Position numbers and translations under genes: made by a program
Source of the DNA: an uncultured Dialister sp.
Lineage (GTDB): Bacteria > Bacillota > Negativicutes > Veillonellales > Dialisteraceae
Reading direction: 5' to 3'
NCBI GenBank assembly: GCA_900314595.1
Contig: OMVW01000006.1
Coordinates: 1-64,000 of the forward strand
Length of the DNA: 64,000 nt
In this document: piece after piece, positions 22,727 through 31,040 of the stretch
Layout: every line of letters begins with the position of its first letter
How positions within the stretch are numbered: the stretch's first letter is position 1
The notes under the pieces: model-generated
What the model was told of the DNA's origin: nothing
Seen by the model: the letters and a program-made list of their open reading frames with translations, nothing else
The model's database searches: none

Positions 22727-23662
22727 TCATCCCGCATAAAGGAAATAGACCGGAAAGAGGATACAGACGAAAAACAGGGTAGTCACCAGGAAGGCAGCGA
22801 TTGTGATATTGACGTTCAGTTTGAAAAGCCTTGCCGTAATGACCGCATTGATTGCAGAAGGGGTGGCCGAGGAAATAAGGATAGCTCCCAGGAGGATGGA
22901 ATCATTCGTGTAGAGCCGGGCTATACCGGTAATGATGGCAGGAACAATGAGGAATTTCAATGGGATCAGGACACAGGACTTTTTAAGGTACCGGGAGGCT
23001 CCGTGAAAATCGATGAGACAGCCTACGGGCATGAGAGAGACCCAGGCGAGGATATGGACCAGGTAGTGGAAAAACCAGCCCACTGCGGCAGGCCGGTCTA
23101 TTTCAAAAAACTGAAAGCCAAGACCGAGGATCATGCCAAGAACGGAAATCTGATTCCTGGTGAGAAACATCTGCCGGAAATTGAAAGACCACTGCATGTC
23201 GGACGCATTGGATGCATATTTCCCATAATAATACTGGGCCAGAGGGAAAGCACAGGCTACCATAAGCACATTCTGGGGCATGGCAAAGAGCTGGACATAG
23301 GCAAATCCTTCTTCTCCATAAATAATGTAAGCACAGATACCTCCGATGGTCCCAATGTTGGCAAGCATGGTCGAAATGACGAGGGCTCCTTTATCCCGCT
23401 CATCGGAAAATATAGAGGAGAAAAAATGAGAAGCCATCAGGCAGGAAATGAAGCACATGAAAACGGAGAGGAGAGGAACCACGATGAGGGCTCCGCTGAT
23501 GGGAAGGACCCAGAAACTCATGATATTCAGTACCGTCATCATCACAAGTACATTAAAACGGATGAGCCGGTCGCAGAATACATCATTGATGATTCCGGCC
23601 CGTTTGAGCAGGTATCCCAGAGCCAGTGGCCCCAGAATGTCGATGATGATCAGAACCCCCAT
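22727..23662 (-). CDS. AEC family permease
   Basis: 311 aa with about ten hydrophobic segments, auxin efflux carrier/MdcF type. Bacterial members transport organic acids such as malonate or malate, or other solutes. The opening GVLIIIDILGPLALGYLLKRAGII and the ISSATPSAINAVITARLF block near the C-terminus are typical. I use ATG 23662 with GGGAGGTGAAACC ahead of it; a longer frame to 23692 has no binding site. It is convergent with the pxp operon and its substrate is unknown. Confidence 0.82.
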   Translation of the reverse strand: MGVLIIIDILGPLALGYLLKRAGIINDVFCDRLIRFNVLVMMTVLNIMSFWVLPISGALIVVPLLSVFMCFISCLMASHFFSSIFSDERDKGALVISTMLANIGTIGGICAYIIYGEEGFAYVQLFAMPQNVLMVACAFPLAQYYYGKYASNASDMQWSFNFRQMFLTRNQISVLGMILGLGFQFFEIDRPAAVGWFFHYLVHILAWVSLMPVGCLIDFHGASRYLKKSCVLIPLKFLIVPAIITGIARLYTNDSILLGAILISSATPSAINAVITARLFKLNVNITIAAFLVTTLFFVCILFPVYFLYAG

Positions 23663-23753
23663 GGTTTCACCTCCCTTTCCTGAATTTAACATTAATGATA
23701 CGGCTTTTAAAATTTGAGCGCAAGAAGGGCTTTCATTTTTTGTTCCTATTATA

Positions 23754-23814
23754 TATAATACATATATTCTATCTCCATCCGGGATCTTCCAGCCTCCGGA
23801 TGGAGGGCCTTTTT
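23754..23814 (+). other. Orphan -10 box and terminator-like hairpin
   Basis: TATAAT at 23754-23759 is followed by a 10-bp stem CTCCATCCGG/CCGGATGGAG (23773-23805) and GGCCTTTTTT. No rightward gene ends here. It could be a very short transcript, a promoter insulator ahead of rplM, or chance; the -35 is poor. The rest of 23663-23885 shows no gene. Confidence 0.35.
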
Positions 23815-23885
23815 TACCGGTAAAAACAGGGGAAAATCAAGGCCCGGTATAATAAAATTTCTTTTAAAAATTATAAAAAATTCTG

Positions 23886-23914
23886 TTGACATGACCCTTT
23901 CAAAAGGGTATAAT
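23886..23914 (+). promoter_or_regulatory. Promoter of rplM-rpsI
   Basis: TTGACA (23886-23891), exact 17-bp spacer, TATAAT (23909-23914): a full consensus promoter, as expected for ribosomal proteins. Confidence 0.92.
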
Positions 23915-23920
23915 ACTCCT

Positions 23921-24003
23921 TGTGAGATTTGTCCGGAAACCACTAGCCCCGGAGGAAGGACAGACTTGCGGCTCTGTTTTTTATTCAGGAGGAATCATTC
24001 ATA
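23921..24003 (+). promoter_or_regulatory. rplM 5' leader with possible autoregulatory structure
   Basis: About 80 nt between the promoter and rplM. It can form GTCC/GGAC and CCGG/CCGG pairings, then ACAGA/TCTGT followed by T6, then AGGAGG. Ribosomal L13 autoregulatory leaders are known in Firmicutes; I cannot confirm that this one matches. Confidence 0.35.
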
Positions 24004-24444
24004 ATGAAAACGACATTTATGGCCAATGCGGGAAACATTACCCGTAAATGGTATATCGTAGATGCTGCAGGACTGACCGTAGGCCGCCTCGCTGCCAACG
24101 TTGCCAAAGTTCTGTCCGGCAAAAATAAACCAACTTATACACCTCATGTGGATACCGGCGACAATGTAGTTGTAATCAACGCAGACAAAGTCGTATTCAC
24201 CGGCAAGAAAGAACTGAAGAAAGTTTACTTCCACTACACCGGTTACATCGGTGGTGACAGATACCAGAAAGCTGGCGACGCTCTCCGCGAAAAACCGGTC
24301 TGGGTTGTAGAACACGCAATCCGCGGCATGCTTCCGAAGAACAAGCTTGGCGCTCAGATGTATCGTAAGCTTCATGTTTATGCAGGCGCAGAACATCCGC
24401 ATGCAGCTCAGAAACCTGAAGAATTAAAGTTTGATATCCGTTAA
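24004..24444 (+). CDS. rplM: 50S ribosomal protein L13 (uL13)
   Basis: 146 aa, the typical length. KWYIVDAAGLTVGRLAANVAKVLSGK near the N-terminus and RGMLPKNKLGAQMYRKLHVYAG near the C-terminus are diagnostic. It is followed 22 nt later by rpsI, the near-universal bacterial pair. Codon use is strongly biased to abundant codons. Confidence 0.98.
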   Translation: MKTTFMANAGNITRKWYIVDAAGLTVGRLAANVAKVLSGKNKPTYTPHVDTGDNVVVINADKVVFTGKKELKKVYFHYTGYIGGDRYQKAGDALREKPVWVVEHAIRGMLPKNKLGAQMYRKLHVYAGAEHPHAAQKPEELKFDIR

Positions 24445-24466
24445 CCGGAAGGGAAGGAAATAAGAA

Positions 24467-24859
24467 ATGGCAGAAGCTACATACTACGGCACCGGCCGCA
24501 GAAAGACATCCGTTGCCAGAGTCCGTCTGGTACCGGGACAGGGTAACATCACTATCAATGGCCGTGAACTGAAGGATTACTTCGATCTGGCTACTCTCGA
24601 ACTGATTATTAAACAGCCGCTGGAACTGACTGGCACTACTTCCGCATATGACGTGATCGCTAACGTTAAAGGCGGCGGCCGTACAGGTCAGGCAGGTGCC
24701 ATCCGTCATGGCATCTCCCGTGCACTGCTTGACGTTGATGCAGACTACAGAAAAGTTCTCAAGAGCGCAGGTCTCCTGACCCGTGATCCGAGAATGAAAG
24801 AACGTAAGAAATACGGTCTCAAAAAAGCAAGAAAAGCAAGCCAGTTCTCCAAACGTTAA
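24467..24859 (+). CDS. rpsI: 30S ribosomal protein S9 (uS9)
   Basis: 130 aa. [16 protein letters not shown] at the start and [16 protein letters not shown] at the end, whose basic tail reaches the decoding site, are diagnostic. Co-transcribed with rplM and ended by the terminator at 24879-24908. Confidence 0.98.
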   Translation: MAEATYYGTGRRKTSVARVRLVPGQGNITINGRELKDYFDLATLELIIKQPLELTGTTSAYDVIANVKGGGRTGQAGAIRHGISRALLDVDADYRKVLKSAGLLTRDPRMKERKKYGLKKARKASQFSKR

Positions 24860-24878
24860 TCATTGGAATACAGACTTC

Positions 24879-24908
24879 AAAAGGACATCCGATTGGGTGT
24901 CCTTTTTT
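24879..24908 (+). terminator. Terminator of rplM-rpsI
   Basis: AAAAGGACATCC (24879-24890), loop GATT, GGGTGTCCTTTT (24895-24906) with one G-U pair, then TT. Confidence 0.9.
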
Positions 24909-24938
24909 ACTGGATAAAATAGAGGCATTCGTGCTGAT

Positions 24939-24973
24939 CGTGATTCGTGAATCGTGGTTCGTGATTCGTGGAG
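24939..24973. repeat. Five-unit 7-bp repeat CGTGATT
   Basis: CGTGATT, CGTGAAT, CGTGGTT, CGTGATT and CGTGGAG are exactly in register and highly similar. The array lies 30 nt past the rpsI terminator. Confidence 0.7.
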
Positions 24974-25094
24974 GTGGTGCCCCTGGCAGGATACCCGGTT
25001 TGTTATCCCTTTCATTTCTGCCGCTTCGCAATGTAGCCATAAATGGTATTCATGTCGTATAATAAAAAGGAAATATAATTCCAGGAGGTATAAT

Positions 25095-26570
25095 ATGGTA
25101 CCGGTTATGTCTGCAGAAGATATACATGATGCTACAGAGACGTTTGCCCGATATGGTGTGCCTGCTGACCGCATATTTAATGAGGTCATGCGTGCGAGGT
25201 ATCTGGACTACGTTCTTTTTTTAAATCCTGAAAATGTACAGTATGGCATTTCCATCGATGATCTGTATGAAAATATGAAGAAAACCTCAGACCGCCTCGG
25301 CATGTATGAAGGCGATGAGGATACGTATGTCAAAGCCTATACGCTGGCTCTCCGGGTGGATCCCATGGTCTTTGCGCCGGACATTCCGGAAGGAAATGAA
25401 AAGCTTCAGCTCCTTCTGGCAGAAGCGGTGGAAAAGGCAAAGAAGGCGGAAAGTACGGTGCTTTTCAGCGGAGTTGAAGGGTACATGATCTACCTGGCCC
25501 ATATTGCGGACCAGCTGCCGGATAAGCGTCTTGCCTTTGCCGTAAAAGATGAAATATGGAAGAAACGGCTCCAGCTTGTATTTCCCAGATGCCGCCTCAT
25601 GCTGACTCGTGAACTTTCAGAAGATACCCAGAAATATGACTATATTTTCAATCTGGAAACGGAAAAGCTGGAAAATACAAAAGAAGAGCTGAACCTTCTT
25701 TCCGCAAAAGGATTACTGGATACGCTTATTCCTGTTGAGGATATGAAGGATGATACTCCGACCGTAAAAGACTTCATGGCAGATTCGGGAAAACTTTCGG
25801 GCTTCTATAATCTCGAGGCCGGGGGTAAAGAATATGATTTCCTCCGCTTTATCCCTCAGTCAGAAAAAGTCTCCTTCGGGGAAGCTGATTTCTCAGAAGG
25901 TACTTTCAAGACTGATGAGAAACTTTCTCTTCCCTATGAATCTTTTAAAGAGGCAGGGGAATGGAATTATGACGTCTATGCTTTCAATGGCTCTCCTGCC
26001 ATTCAGGCCATTCTGTCAGCCAATGTGCTTCAGATGGAGCATACGGTGGAAGATGAATTTGCACCGGTCGGAGCAAAGCCTCTTACAGCCGGAACCTATG
26101 CCCTGCTGCAGGCGGAAAATATGGAAGATTACGGCATCGACCTTTCCGGGGTAATAGAAGGTACCCTGGATGAGGGAGATGAAGCAGTACTTCTTGAAGG
26201 GGGAGATCTGGCTCTTACCCTTTACCGTGGAAAATTTATTATGGCGGTGGTACCTGAAGGATTGCAGCTTCTCGCAGGCGATGGGATTTATGGATTCCGC
26301 AGCCGCCATGCGTATACGGCCAATTTCCTGAAACTTTATCTTGACGGACCGGTAGGCCATCTTTTCCTGGAAAATATGAAAGCAGGAAAAGGGTATAATG
26401 TGACGCAGTCAAGGATCCTTCGGACGCCCCTTCCTTCCGTGGACAAAGAAATCATTGATAAAGCAGATATTCTCTGCAGAAATACGATTTCCGCCCTGGC
26501 AGCGGCAGAAAAGAAATGGAAAGACGCCAAACGTCTTTCTGTGGGACTTATGATGGGAAATAAATTCTGA
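25095..26570 (+). CDS. Unrecognised protein, degenerate N6-DNA-methylase-like
   Basis: 491 aa, acidic, no membrane segment. I do not recognise a named family. The C-terminal block FLKLYLDGPVGHLFLENMKA, then NVTQSRILRTPLP, resembles the target-recognition/C-terminal part of type I-like N6-adenine methylases. The centre holds YDYIFNLETEK where such enzymes carry the catalytic NPP(F/Y), which is missing. No restriction or specificity subunit is adjacent. It probably lost methylation activity and may act as a scaffold or regulator. ATG 25095 follows CCAGGAGGTATAAT. rdgB follows 10 nt after its stop. Confidence 0.6.
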   Translation: MVPVMSAEDIHDATETFARYGVPADRIFNEVMRARYLDYVLFLNPENVQYGISIDDLYENMKKTSDRLGMYEGDEDTYVKAYTLALRVDPMVFAPDIPEGNEKLQLLLAEAVEKAKKAESTVLFSGVEGYMIYLAHIADQLPDKRLAFAVKDEIWKKRLQLVFPRCRLMLTRELSEDTQKYDYIFNLETEKLENTKEELNLLSAKGLLDTLIPVEDMKDDTPTVKDFMADSGKLSGFYNLEAGGKEYDFLRFIPQSEKVSFGEADFSEGTFKTDEKLSLPYESFKEAGEWNYDVYAFNGSPAIQAILSANVLQMEHTVEDEFAPVGAKPLTAGTYALLQAENMEDYGIDLSGVIEGTLDEGDEAVLLEGGDLALTLYRGKFIMAVVPEGLQLLAGDGIYGFRSRHAYTANFLKLYLDGPVGHLFLENMKAGKGYNVTQSRILRTPLPSVDKEIIDKADILCRNTISALAAAEKKWKDAKRLSVGLMMGNKF

Positions 26571-26580
26571 GGAGGCTTCT

Positions 26581-27177
26581 ATGAAACTGGTTCTTGCGAC
26601 TCACAATAAAGGGAAAATCAGAGAATTTCAGAAAGCTTTTGCCGGAATCGGCTGGGAGGCTGTGCCGGTAGCGGATGTGTCCGACGCGCCGGATCCGGAG
26701 GAGACAGGGACTACTTTTGAAGAAAATGCACTGCAGAAGGCTCATTATTATGCAAAAGCCACAGGCCTTCCCGTGCTTTCTGATGATTCCGGAATCGTGG
26801 CGGATATCCTTGGCGATAAACCGGGCATTTATTCCGCCCGTTATGCCGGTCATCATGGAGATGACGAAGCAAATAATCAGAAACTGATTAAGGACCTTGC
26901 TCCTTATTCCGGGGAAGACAGGAAAGGTCATTATGTATGCGTGGTGGCTCTCGTGTGGCCGGACGGGAAGGAACTGACGGCCGAAGGCAGCTGCTATGGC
27001 ATAATCCGCGATTTTTATCAGGGAACCGGCGGATTCGGTTATGACCCGCTCTTTTATCTTCCTGAATATGGCAAGACCATGGCAGAACTTCCCATGGAGG
27101 AAAAGAATAAAATCAGCCACCGCGGCCGGGCACTCCGCAGGCTTCTCGCAAAACTGGCCGATGAGCCGAAGAACTGA
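26581..27177 (+). CDS. rdgB: XTP/dITP diphosphatase (RdgB/HAM1)
   Basis: 198 aa. It hydrolyses non-canonical purine nucleotides (XTP, dITP) and so keeps them out of DNA. LATHNKGKIREFQKAF, SDDSGIVAD, PGIYSARYAG, GGFGYDPLFY and KISHRGRALRRL are all present. Co-transcribed with the preceding gene (10 nt gap). Confidence 0.95.
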   Translation: MKLVLATHNKGKIREFQKAFAGIGWEAVPVADVSDAPDPEETGTTFEENALQKAHYYAKATGLPVLSDDSGIVADILGDKPGIYSARYAGHHGDDEANNQKLIKDLAPYSGEDRKGHYVCVVALVWPDGKELTAEGSCYGIIRDFYQGTGGFGYDPLFYLPEYGKTMAELPMEEKNKISHRGRALRRLLAKLADEPKN

Positions 27178-27266
27178 TATTTCTAAAAACATATAGAGAT
27201 TACACTTATTTATATATAAAAGGTATACATGTTGTAAAAGTATTTTCAAAACAGGTAACCTTATGG

Positions 27267-27288
27267 TATAATTGGAATGTTCCATTCC
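27267..27288 (+). promoter_or_regulatory. speD promoter with overlapping palindrome
   Basis: Extended -10 TGGTATAAT with TATAAT at 27267-27272 and no good -35. GGAATG-TTC-CATTCC (27274-27288), a perfect inverted repeat, covers the expected transcription start and could be an operator. Confidence 0.5.
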
Positions 27289-27316
27289 AGAACTGAAAAG
27301 GGGTGGCACTCTACTG

Positions 27317-28099
27317 ATGAAAAAAAGCAAGTTAAAACTTTTTGGTTTCAACAATCTGACAAAAACCTTAAGCTTCAATATGTACGACATCTGTTATGCC
27401 AGCACAGAAGAAGAGAGGAATAAATACATCGCCTACATCGATGATGAGTACAGTGCCCCGCGGCTGACAGAGGTCCTGAAGGAAGTGGCCTCCATGATCG
27501 GCGCACAGATCCTCAATATTGCGCAGCAGGACTATGACCCTCAGGGGGCCAGCGTGACCATGCTGATTGCGGAGGAGGAAGTGGAAAAGACAGGACCGGA
27601 GAAGCAGGATGTGGTGGCTCACCTGGACAAGAGCCATATCACAGTCCATACCTATCCGGAAATGCATCCCCAGGACGGCATCTGCACATTCCGTGCGGAT
27701 ATCGACGTATCTACCTGCGGCAAGATTTCGCCGCTTAAAGCGCTGAATTTCCTGCTCCGTTCCTTTGATGCGGATATCGTCATCACGGATTACCGGGTGC
27801 GGGGATTTACGAGGGATGTGAACGGAAAAAAGATTTTCATCGATCACCGCATCAATTCCATCCAGAATTATATGGCGCCGGACCTTCGTCACAAGTATGA
27901 CATGATTGACGTGAATGTGTACCAGGAAAATATTTTCCACACCAAAATGATCCTTCATGATTTCCGGCTGGATAATTACCTGTTTGATGTAAAGGAAAAG
28001 GATCTGGACCGGAAACAGGTCAAACAGATCCGCCGCCTTTTGAAGCAGGAAATGTATGAAATTTTCAACGGCAGAAATATGCCGGCTATCAGAGATTGA
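27317..28099 (+). CDS. speD: S-adenosylmethionine decarboxylase proenzyme
   Basis: 260 aa, the long gamma-proteobacterial-type SpeD rather than the short Bacillus type. It self-cleaves to a pyruvoyl enzyme that makes decarboxylated SAM for spermidine. The processing site is in [14 protein letters not shown], with the Lys-Ser bond cut. I use ATG 27317 because an upstream in-frame TTG (27272) overlaps the -10 box and would not be transcribed. speE is not in the window. A YgiC-like (glutathionylspermidine synthase family) gene lies 15 kb downstream. Confidence 0.93.
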   Translation: MKKSKLKLFGFNNLTKTLSFNMYDICYASTEEERNKYIAYIDDEYSAPRLTEVLKEVASMIGAQILNIAQQDYDPQGASVTMLIAEEEVEKTGPEKQDVVAHLDKSHITVHTYPEMHPQDGICTFRADIDVSTCGKISPLKALNFLLRSFDADIVITDYRVRGFTRDVNGKKIFIDHRINSIQNYMAPDLRHKYDMIDVNVYQENIFHTKMILHDFRLDNYLFDVKEKDLDRKQVKQIRRLLKQEMYEIFNGRNMPAIRD

Positions 28100-28129
28100 G
28101 TCATCCATATTATTTTAAGGAGGAAAAAA

Positions 28130-29344
28130 ATGGATACAGCAAAACTCAAGGAAGAAGCCATTGCGCTCAGAAAAGAAAAGCACCAGATGATTACTACGGC
28201 TCTCAATGCCCCCATGAACGACGGCCATGATCTGGCAGTTGTTTATACCCCGGGTGTTGCCGCTCCGTGCCTCGAAATCAAGAAAGATGAAGATCTTTCT
28301 CTGGAAATGACCTGGAGAGGCAATGTCGTAGCGGTTATTTCCGATGGAACCCGCGTCCTTGGCCTCGGTGATATCGGACCGGCTGCTTCCATTCCGGTTA
28401 TGGAAGGCAAATCCGCTCTGTATAAGAGATTCGGAAATATTGACGCTATTCCGATTGTAATCAACACTAAAGATAAGGATGAATTTATTCATACCGTACA
28501 GCTTCTGGAAAAATCTTTCGCCGGCATCAACCTGGAAGACCTCTCTTCCCCCAAATGCTACGATATCGAAGATGAACTGAAGAGATCCATGAATATTCCG
28601 GTATTTCATGATGACCAGCATGGTACCGCCATTGCAGCCCTGGCAGCACTCCTTGGTGCCCTCAAAGTCACCGGCAAGAAGATTGATGAAATCAAAGTTG
28701 TCATGAATGGCGCAGGCGCAGCAGGCAGCGCTATTGCCCGTCTCCTTCTGGAAGATGGCGTAAAACCGGAAAATATGACCATCCTCAATTCCAAAGGCAT
28801 CCTCTATGATAATGGCAAGCGTGACCGTATCCAGCTGGAACTGATTAAGAAATGCAATCCGGAAAACAGACAGGGAACCTTTGCTGATGCAGTCAAAGGC
28901 GCTGATGTCCTCATCGGCTGTTCCGCTGCCGGCGCATTCAACAATGATGCTATCAGAACCATGGCTGACCACAGCATCGTATTTGCCATGGCAAACCCGG
29001 TGCCTGAAATCATGTATGAAGAAGCAATGGAAAAAGGCGTTTACATTTATGGCTCCGGCAGAAGCGATATGCCGAACCAGGTTAACAACTCCTCCGTATT
29101 CCCGGGGCTCTTCCGTGGTGCTCTGGATGTAAGAGCTCGCCAGATCAATGAAGAGATGAAACTGGCTGCCGCTCATGCGCTGGCTGATCTTGCAGCTACT
29201 TGCGAATATATGGATGCCAACCATGTAGTCGTTGACGTATTTGATGAAAGAGTACCGTTTGTCGTAGCCAAAGCTGTAGCAAAAGCAGCTATCGCTTCCG
29301 GCGTGGCAAGAGCAAAAGAACTTCCGGAAAAATATAGAGACTGA
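28130..29344 (+). CDS. Malic enzyme (NAD(P)-dependent, short bacterial form)
   Basis: 404 aa, without the phosphotransacetylase-like tail of MaeB. It oxidatively decarboxylates malate to pyruvate. [32 protein letters not shown] with the catalytic Lys in [21 protein letters not shown] (metal site) and the Rossmann loop [14 protein letters not shown] are intact. It lies 30 nt after speD with its own AAGGAGG. It ends at the terminator 29361-29399. Confidence 0.93.
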   Translation: MDTAKLKEEAIALRKEKHQMITTALNAPMNDGHDLAVVYTPGVAAPCLEIKKDEDLSLEMTWRGNVVAVISDGTRVLGLGDIGPAASIPVMEGKSALYKRFGNIDAIPIVINTKDKDEFIHTVQLLEKSFAGINLEDLSSPKCYDIEDELKRSMNIPVFHDDQHGTAIAALAALLGALKVTGKKIDEIKVVMNGAGAAGSAIARLLLEDGVKPENMTILNSKGILYDNGKRDRIQLELIKKCNPENRQGTFADAVKGADVLIGCSAAGAFNNDAIRTMADHSIVFAMANPVPEIMYEEAMEKGVYIYGSGRSDMPNQVNNSSVFPGLFRGALDVRARQINEEMKLAAAHALADLAATCEYMDANHVVVDVFDERVPFVVAKAVAKAAIASGVARAKELPEKYRD

Positions 29345-29360
29345 TTTCTGAATAAAAATA

Positions 29361-29399
29361 AAAAAGCCGTGAGACAGGAATTCCTGCTTACGGCTTTTT
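29361..29399 (+). terminator. Terminator of speD-malic enzyme
   Basis: AAAAAGCCGT (29361-29370) pairs with ACGGCTTTTT (29390-29399), with an inner CAGGAATTCCTG palindrome as the loop. Confidence 0.85.
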
Positions 29400-29474
29400 A
29401 TTTTACCTTTTCAGGAAATTTAAGGAGTTCTTCCGGCTTAAACTATTGGTTTGACGATGCAGTTTATGGGGCCA

Positions 29475-29503
29475 TTGCCCAAGGGGGCGATGAAGTATAT
29501 AAT
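29475..29503 (+). promoter_or_regulatory. Promoter of the cca-PBP operon
   Basis: TTGCCC (29475-29480), 17-bp spacer, TATAAT (29498-29503). Confidence 0.65.
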
Positions 29504-29549
29504 AGATTTCATAAAGAATGGAAAAGTGTTCGTTGGAAAGGACTGCCTC

Positions 29550-31040
29550 ATGGGTTTTATGAATCGTATTTCTTCTTATCTTCATAAAGACGGTATGTAT
29601 ATGCCGGAAGAAGAAAAGGCCGGAAAAATAGATAAAGGAGCCCTTGCGATTCTCCGCGCTCTTGTAGAGGACGGAAAAGAAGCTTATGTGGTGGGCGGCT
29701 GCGTGCGTGACCTTTTCATGGGGAGGACTCCCAATGACTGGGATATTACCACTTCTGCCAGACCGGAAGAAACCATGGCTGTGGCAGAGAATTGCGGCTG
29801 GAAAGCGGTGGATGGGGGCGGCCGCCGGTTTGGTACGGTCATTATCGTGCTGGACGGGAGAAATTATGAGGTGACTACTTTCCGAAAGGAATTTTATGGC
29901 GCTGATTCCCATCGGCCGGAGAGTGTTTCTTTTGCAGAAACGTTAAAGGAAGATGTTTCCCGCCGGGACTTTACAGTGAATGCCATGGCCCTTGACAGTC
30001 ATGGCATGCTTTATGATTTCTTTGGCGGATTAAAAGATCTGGGAAATAAAAAGCTTCGTACCGTAGGCGATTCCTCACAGCGGTTCCGGGAGGATGCGCT
30101 GCGCCTGTTCCGTGCCTGCCGCTTTCTGGGACAGCTCGACTTCATGGCAGATAAATCCCTCGTGGATGGTATGAAAGAAGCTTATCCGCGGGTGTCGGGA
30201 CTTTCTCTGGAGCGGGTGAGAGATGAAATAGATAAACTCATCGTTTCTCCTCATGCGGCCCGGGGCTTTGATCTCATGGTGCGCATGGGACTCAATGAAA
30301 CTTCCTGCCGTTTGAAAGTGAATGGAGAATATAAGGAAATCCCCATCCTTCCGGAATTATCCCATCTGGTAGGTCTGCCGCAGCAGAAGGAATTTCATAA
30401 GTTTGACGGCTGGTATCATACGCTGGCCGTGCTGGAAGCATCAAAACCGGTACTTCTCAACCGCTGGGCGGCGCTCCTTCATGATGTGGGAAAAGGGATG
30501 CCCGGCGTGCGGGCCATCCGCAAAGGCAGGTATACCGATTATGGGCATGATACAAAAGGCGCCGAAATGGCGAGAGATATCCTTATCCGCTGGCAGAGGC
30601 CTGCCCGTTTTACGAATCATGTGGTATGGCTCGTGGAAAATCATATGAAATTTCATTATTTTGCCAATTTTGAAGAAGCCAATGCGGTGAAATGGGTTCA
30701 CACCCTGGCGAGGGAAAAAGCATTTCCCTCATCCCGGGAGCTCTCGGAAGCTTTTGAAGAGATGACGGATCTGGGCAACGCGGATATTATAGGCTGCGGC
30801 CGTCCCCTTTCAGCGACGGAAGGTCATACGGCTTTCGGCAGGTATATGCAGGATCTGGCGATGACCATTCCGGTTTCTTCCCATGAGCTTAATTACGATA
30901 AGGAAGTACCGAAGGTACTGGAAGGCCATGCAGCTGATGGTATGGCCAATCTCCTTCTACGCGTGCAGAACGGGGATCTGGAAAATACGCCGGAAGCACT
31001 GTATGATGCGGCCAGGCGGTATGTGAGGAGGAGATCATGA
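29550..31040 (+). CDS. cca: CCA tRNA nucleotidyltransferase/poly(A) polymerase family, with HD domain
   Basis: 496 aa. The N-terminal class II nucleotidyltransferase head has YVVGGCVRDLFMGRTPNDWDI and the RRDFTVNAMA motif; RFREDALRLFRACRF marks the neck. A C-terminal HD domain (LLHDVGKG, GHDTKGAEMA) adds phosphohydrolase potential. It most likely adds or repairs CCA at tRNA 3' ends, though poly(A) polymerase cannot be excluded. ATG 29550 has GGAAAGGA at 29535-29542; the in-frame start at 29451 lies upstream of the promoter -10. Its stop overlaps the next gene by 4 nt. Confidence 0.88.
   Translation: MGFMNRISSYLHKDGMYMPEEEKAGKIDKGALAILRALVEDGKEAYVVGGCVRDLFMGRTPNDWDITTSARPEETMAVAENCGWKAVDGGGRRFGTVIIVLDGRNYEVTTFRKEFYGADSHRPESVSFAETLKEDVSRRDFTVNAMALDSHGMLYDFFGGLKDLGNKKLRTVGDSSQRFREDALRLFRACRFLGQLDFMADKSLVDGMKEAYPRVSGLSLERVRDEIDKLIVSPHAARGFDLMVRMGLNETSCRLKVNGEYKEIPILPELSHLVGLPQQKEFHKFDGWYHTLAVLEASKPVLLNRWAALLHDVGKGMPGVRAIRKGRYTDYGHDTKGAEMARDILIRWQRPARFTNHVVWLVENHMKFHYFANFEEANAVKWVHTLAREKAFPSSRELSEAFEEMTDLGNADIIGCGRPLSATEGHTAFGRYMQDLAMTIPVSSHELNYDKEVPKVLEGHAADGMANLLLRVQNGDLENTPEALYDAARRYVRRRS

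Noticed and set aside
27272..27316. Upstream TTG start for SpeD
   Set aside because: The codon overlaps the -10 TATAAT and would precede the transcript start; ATG 27317 gives the family length.
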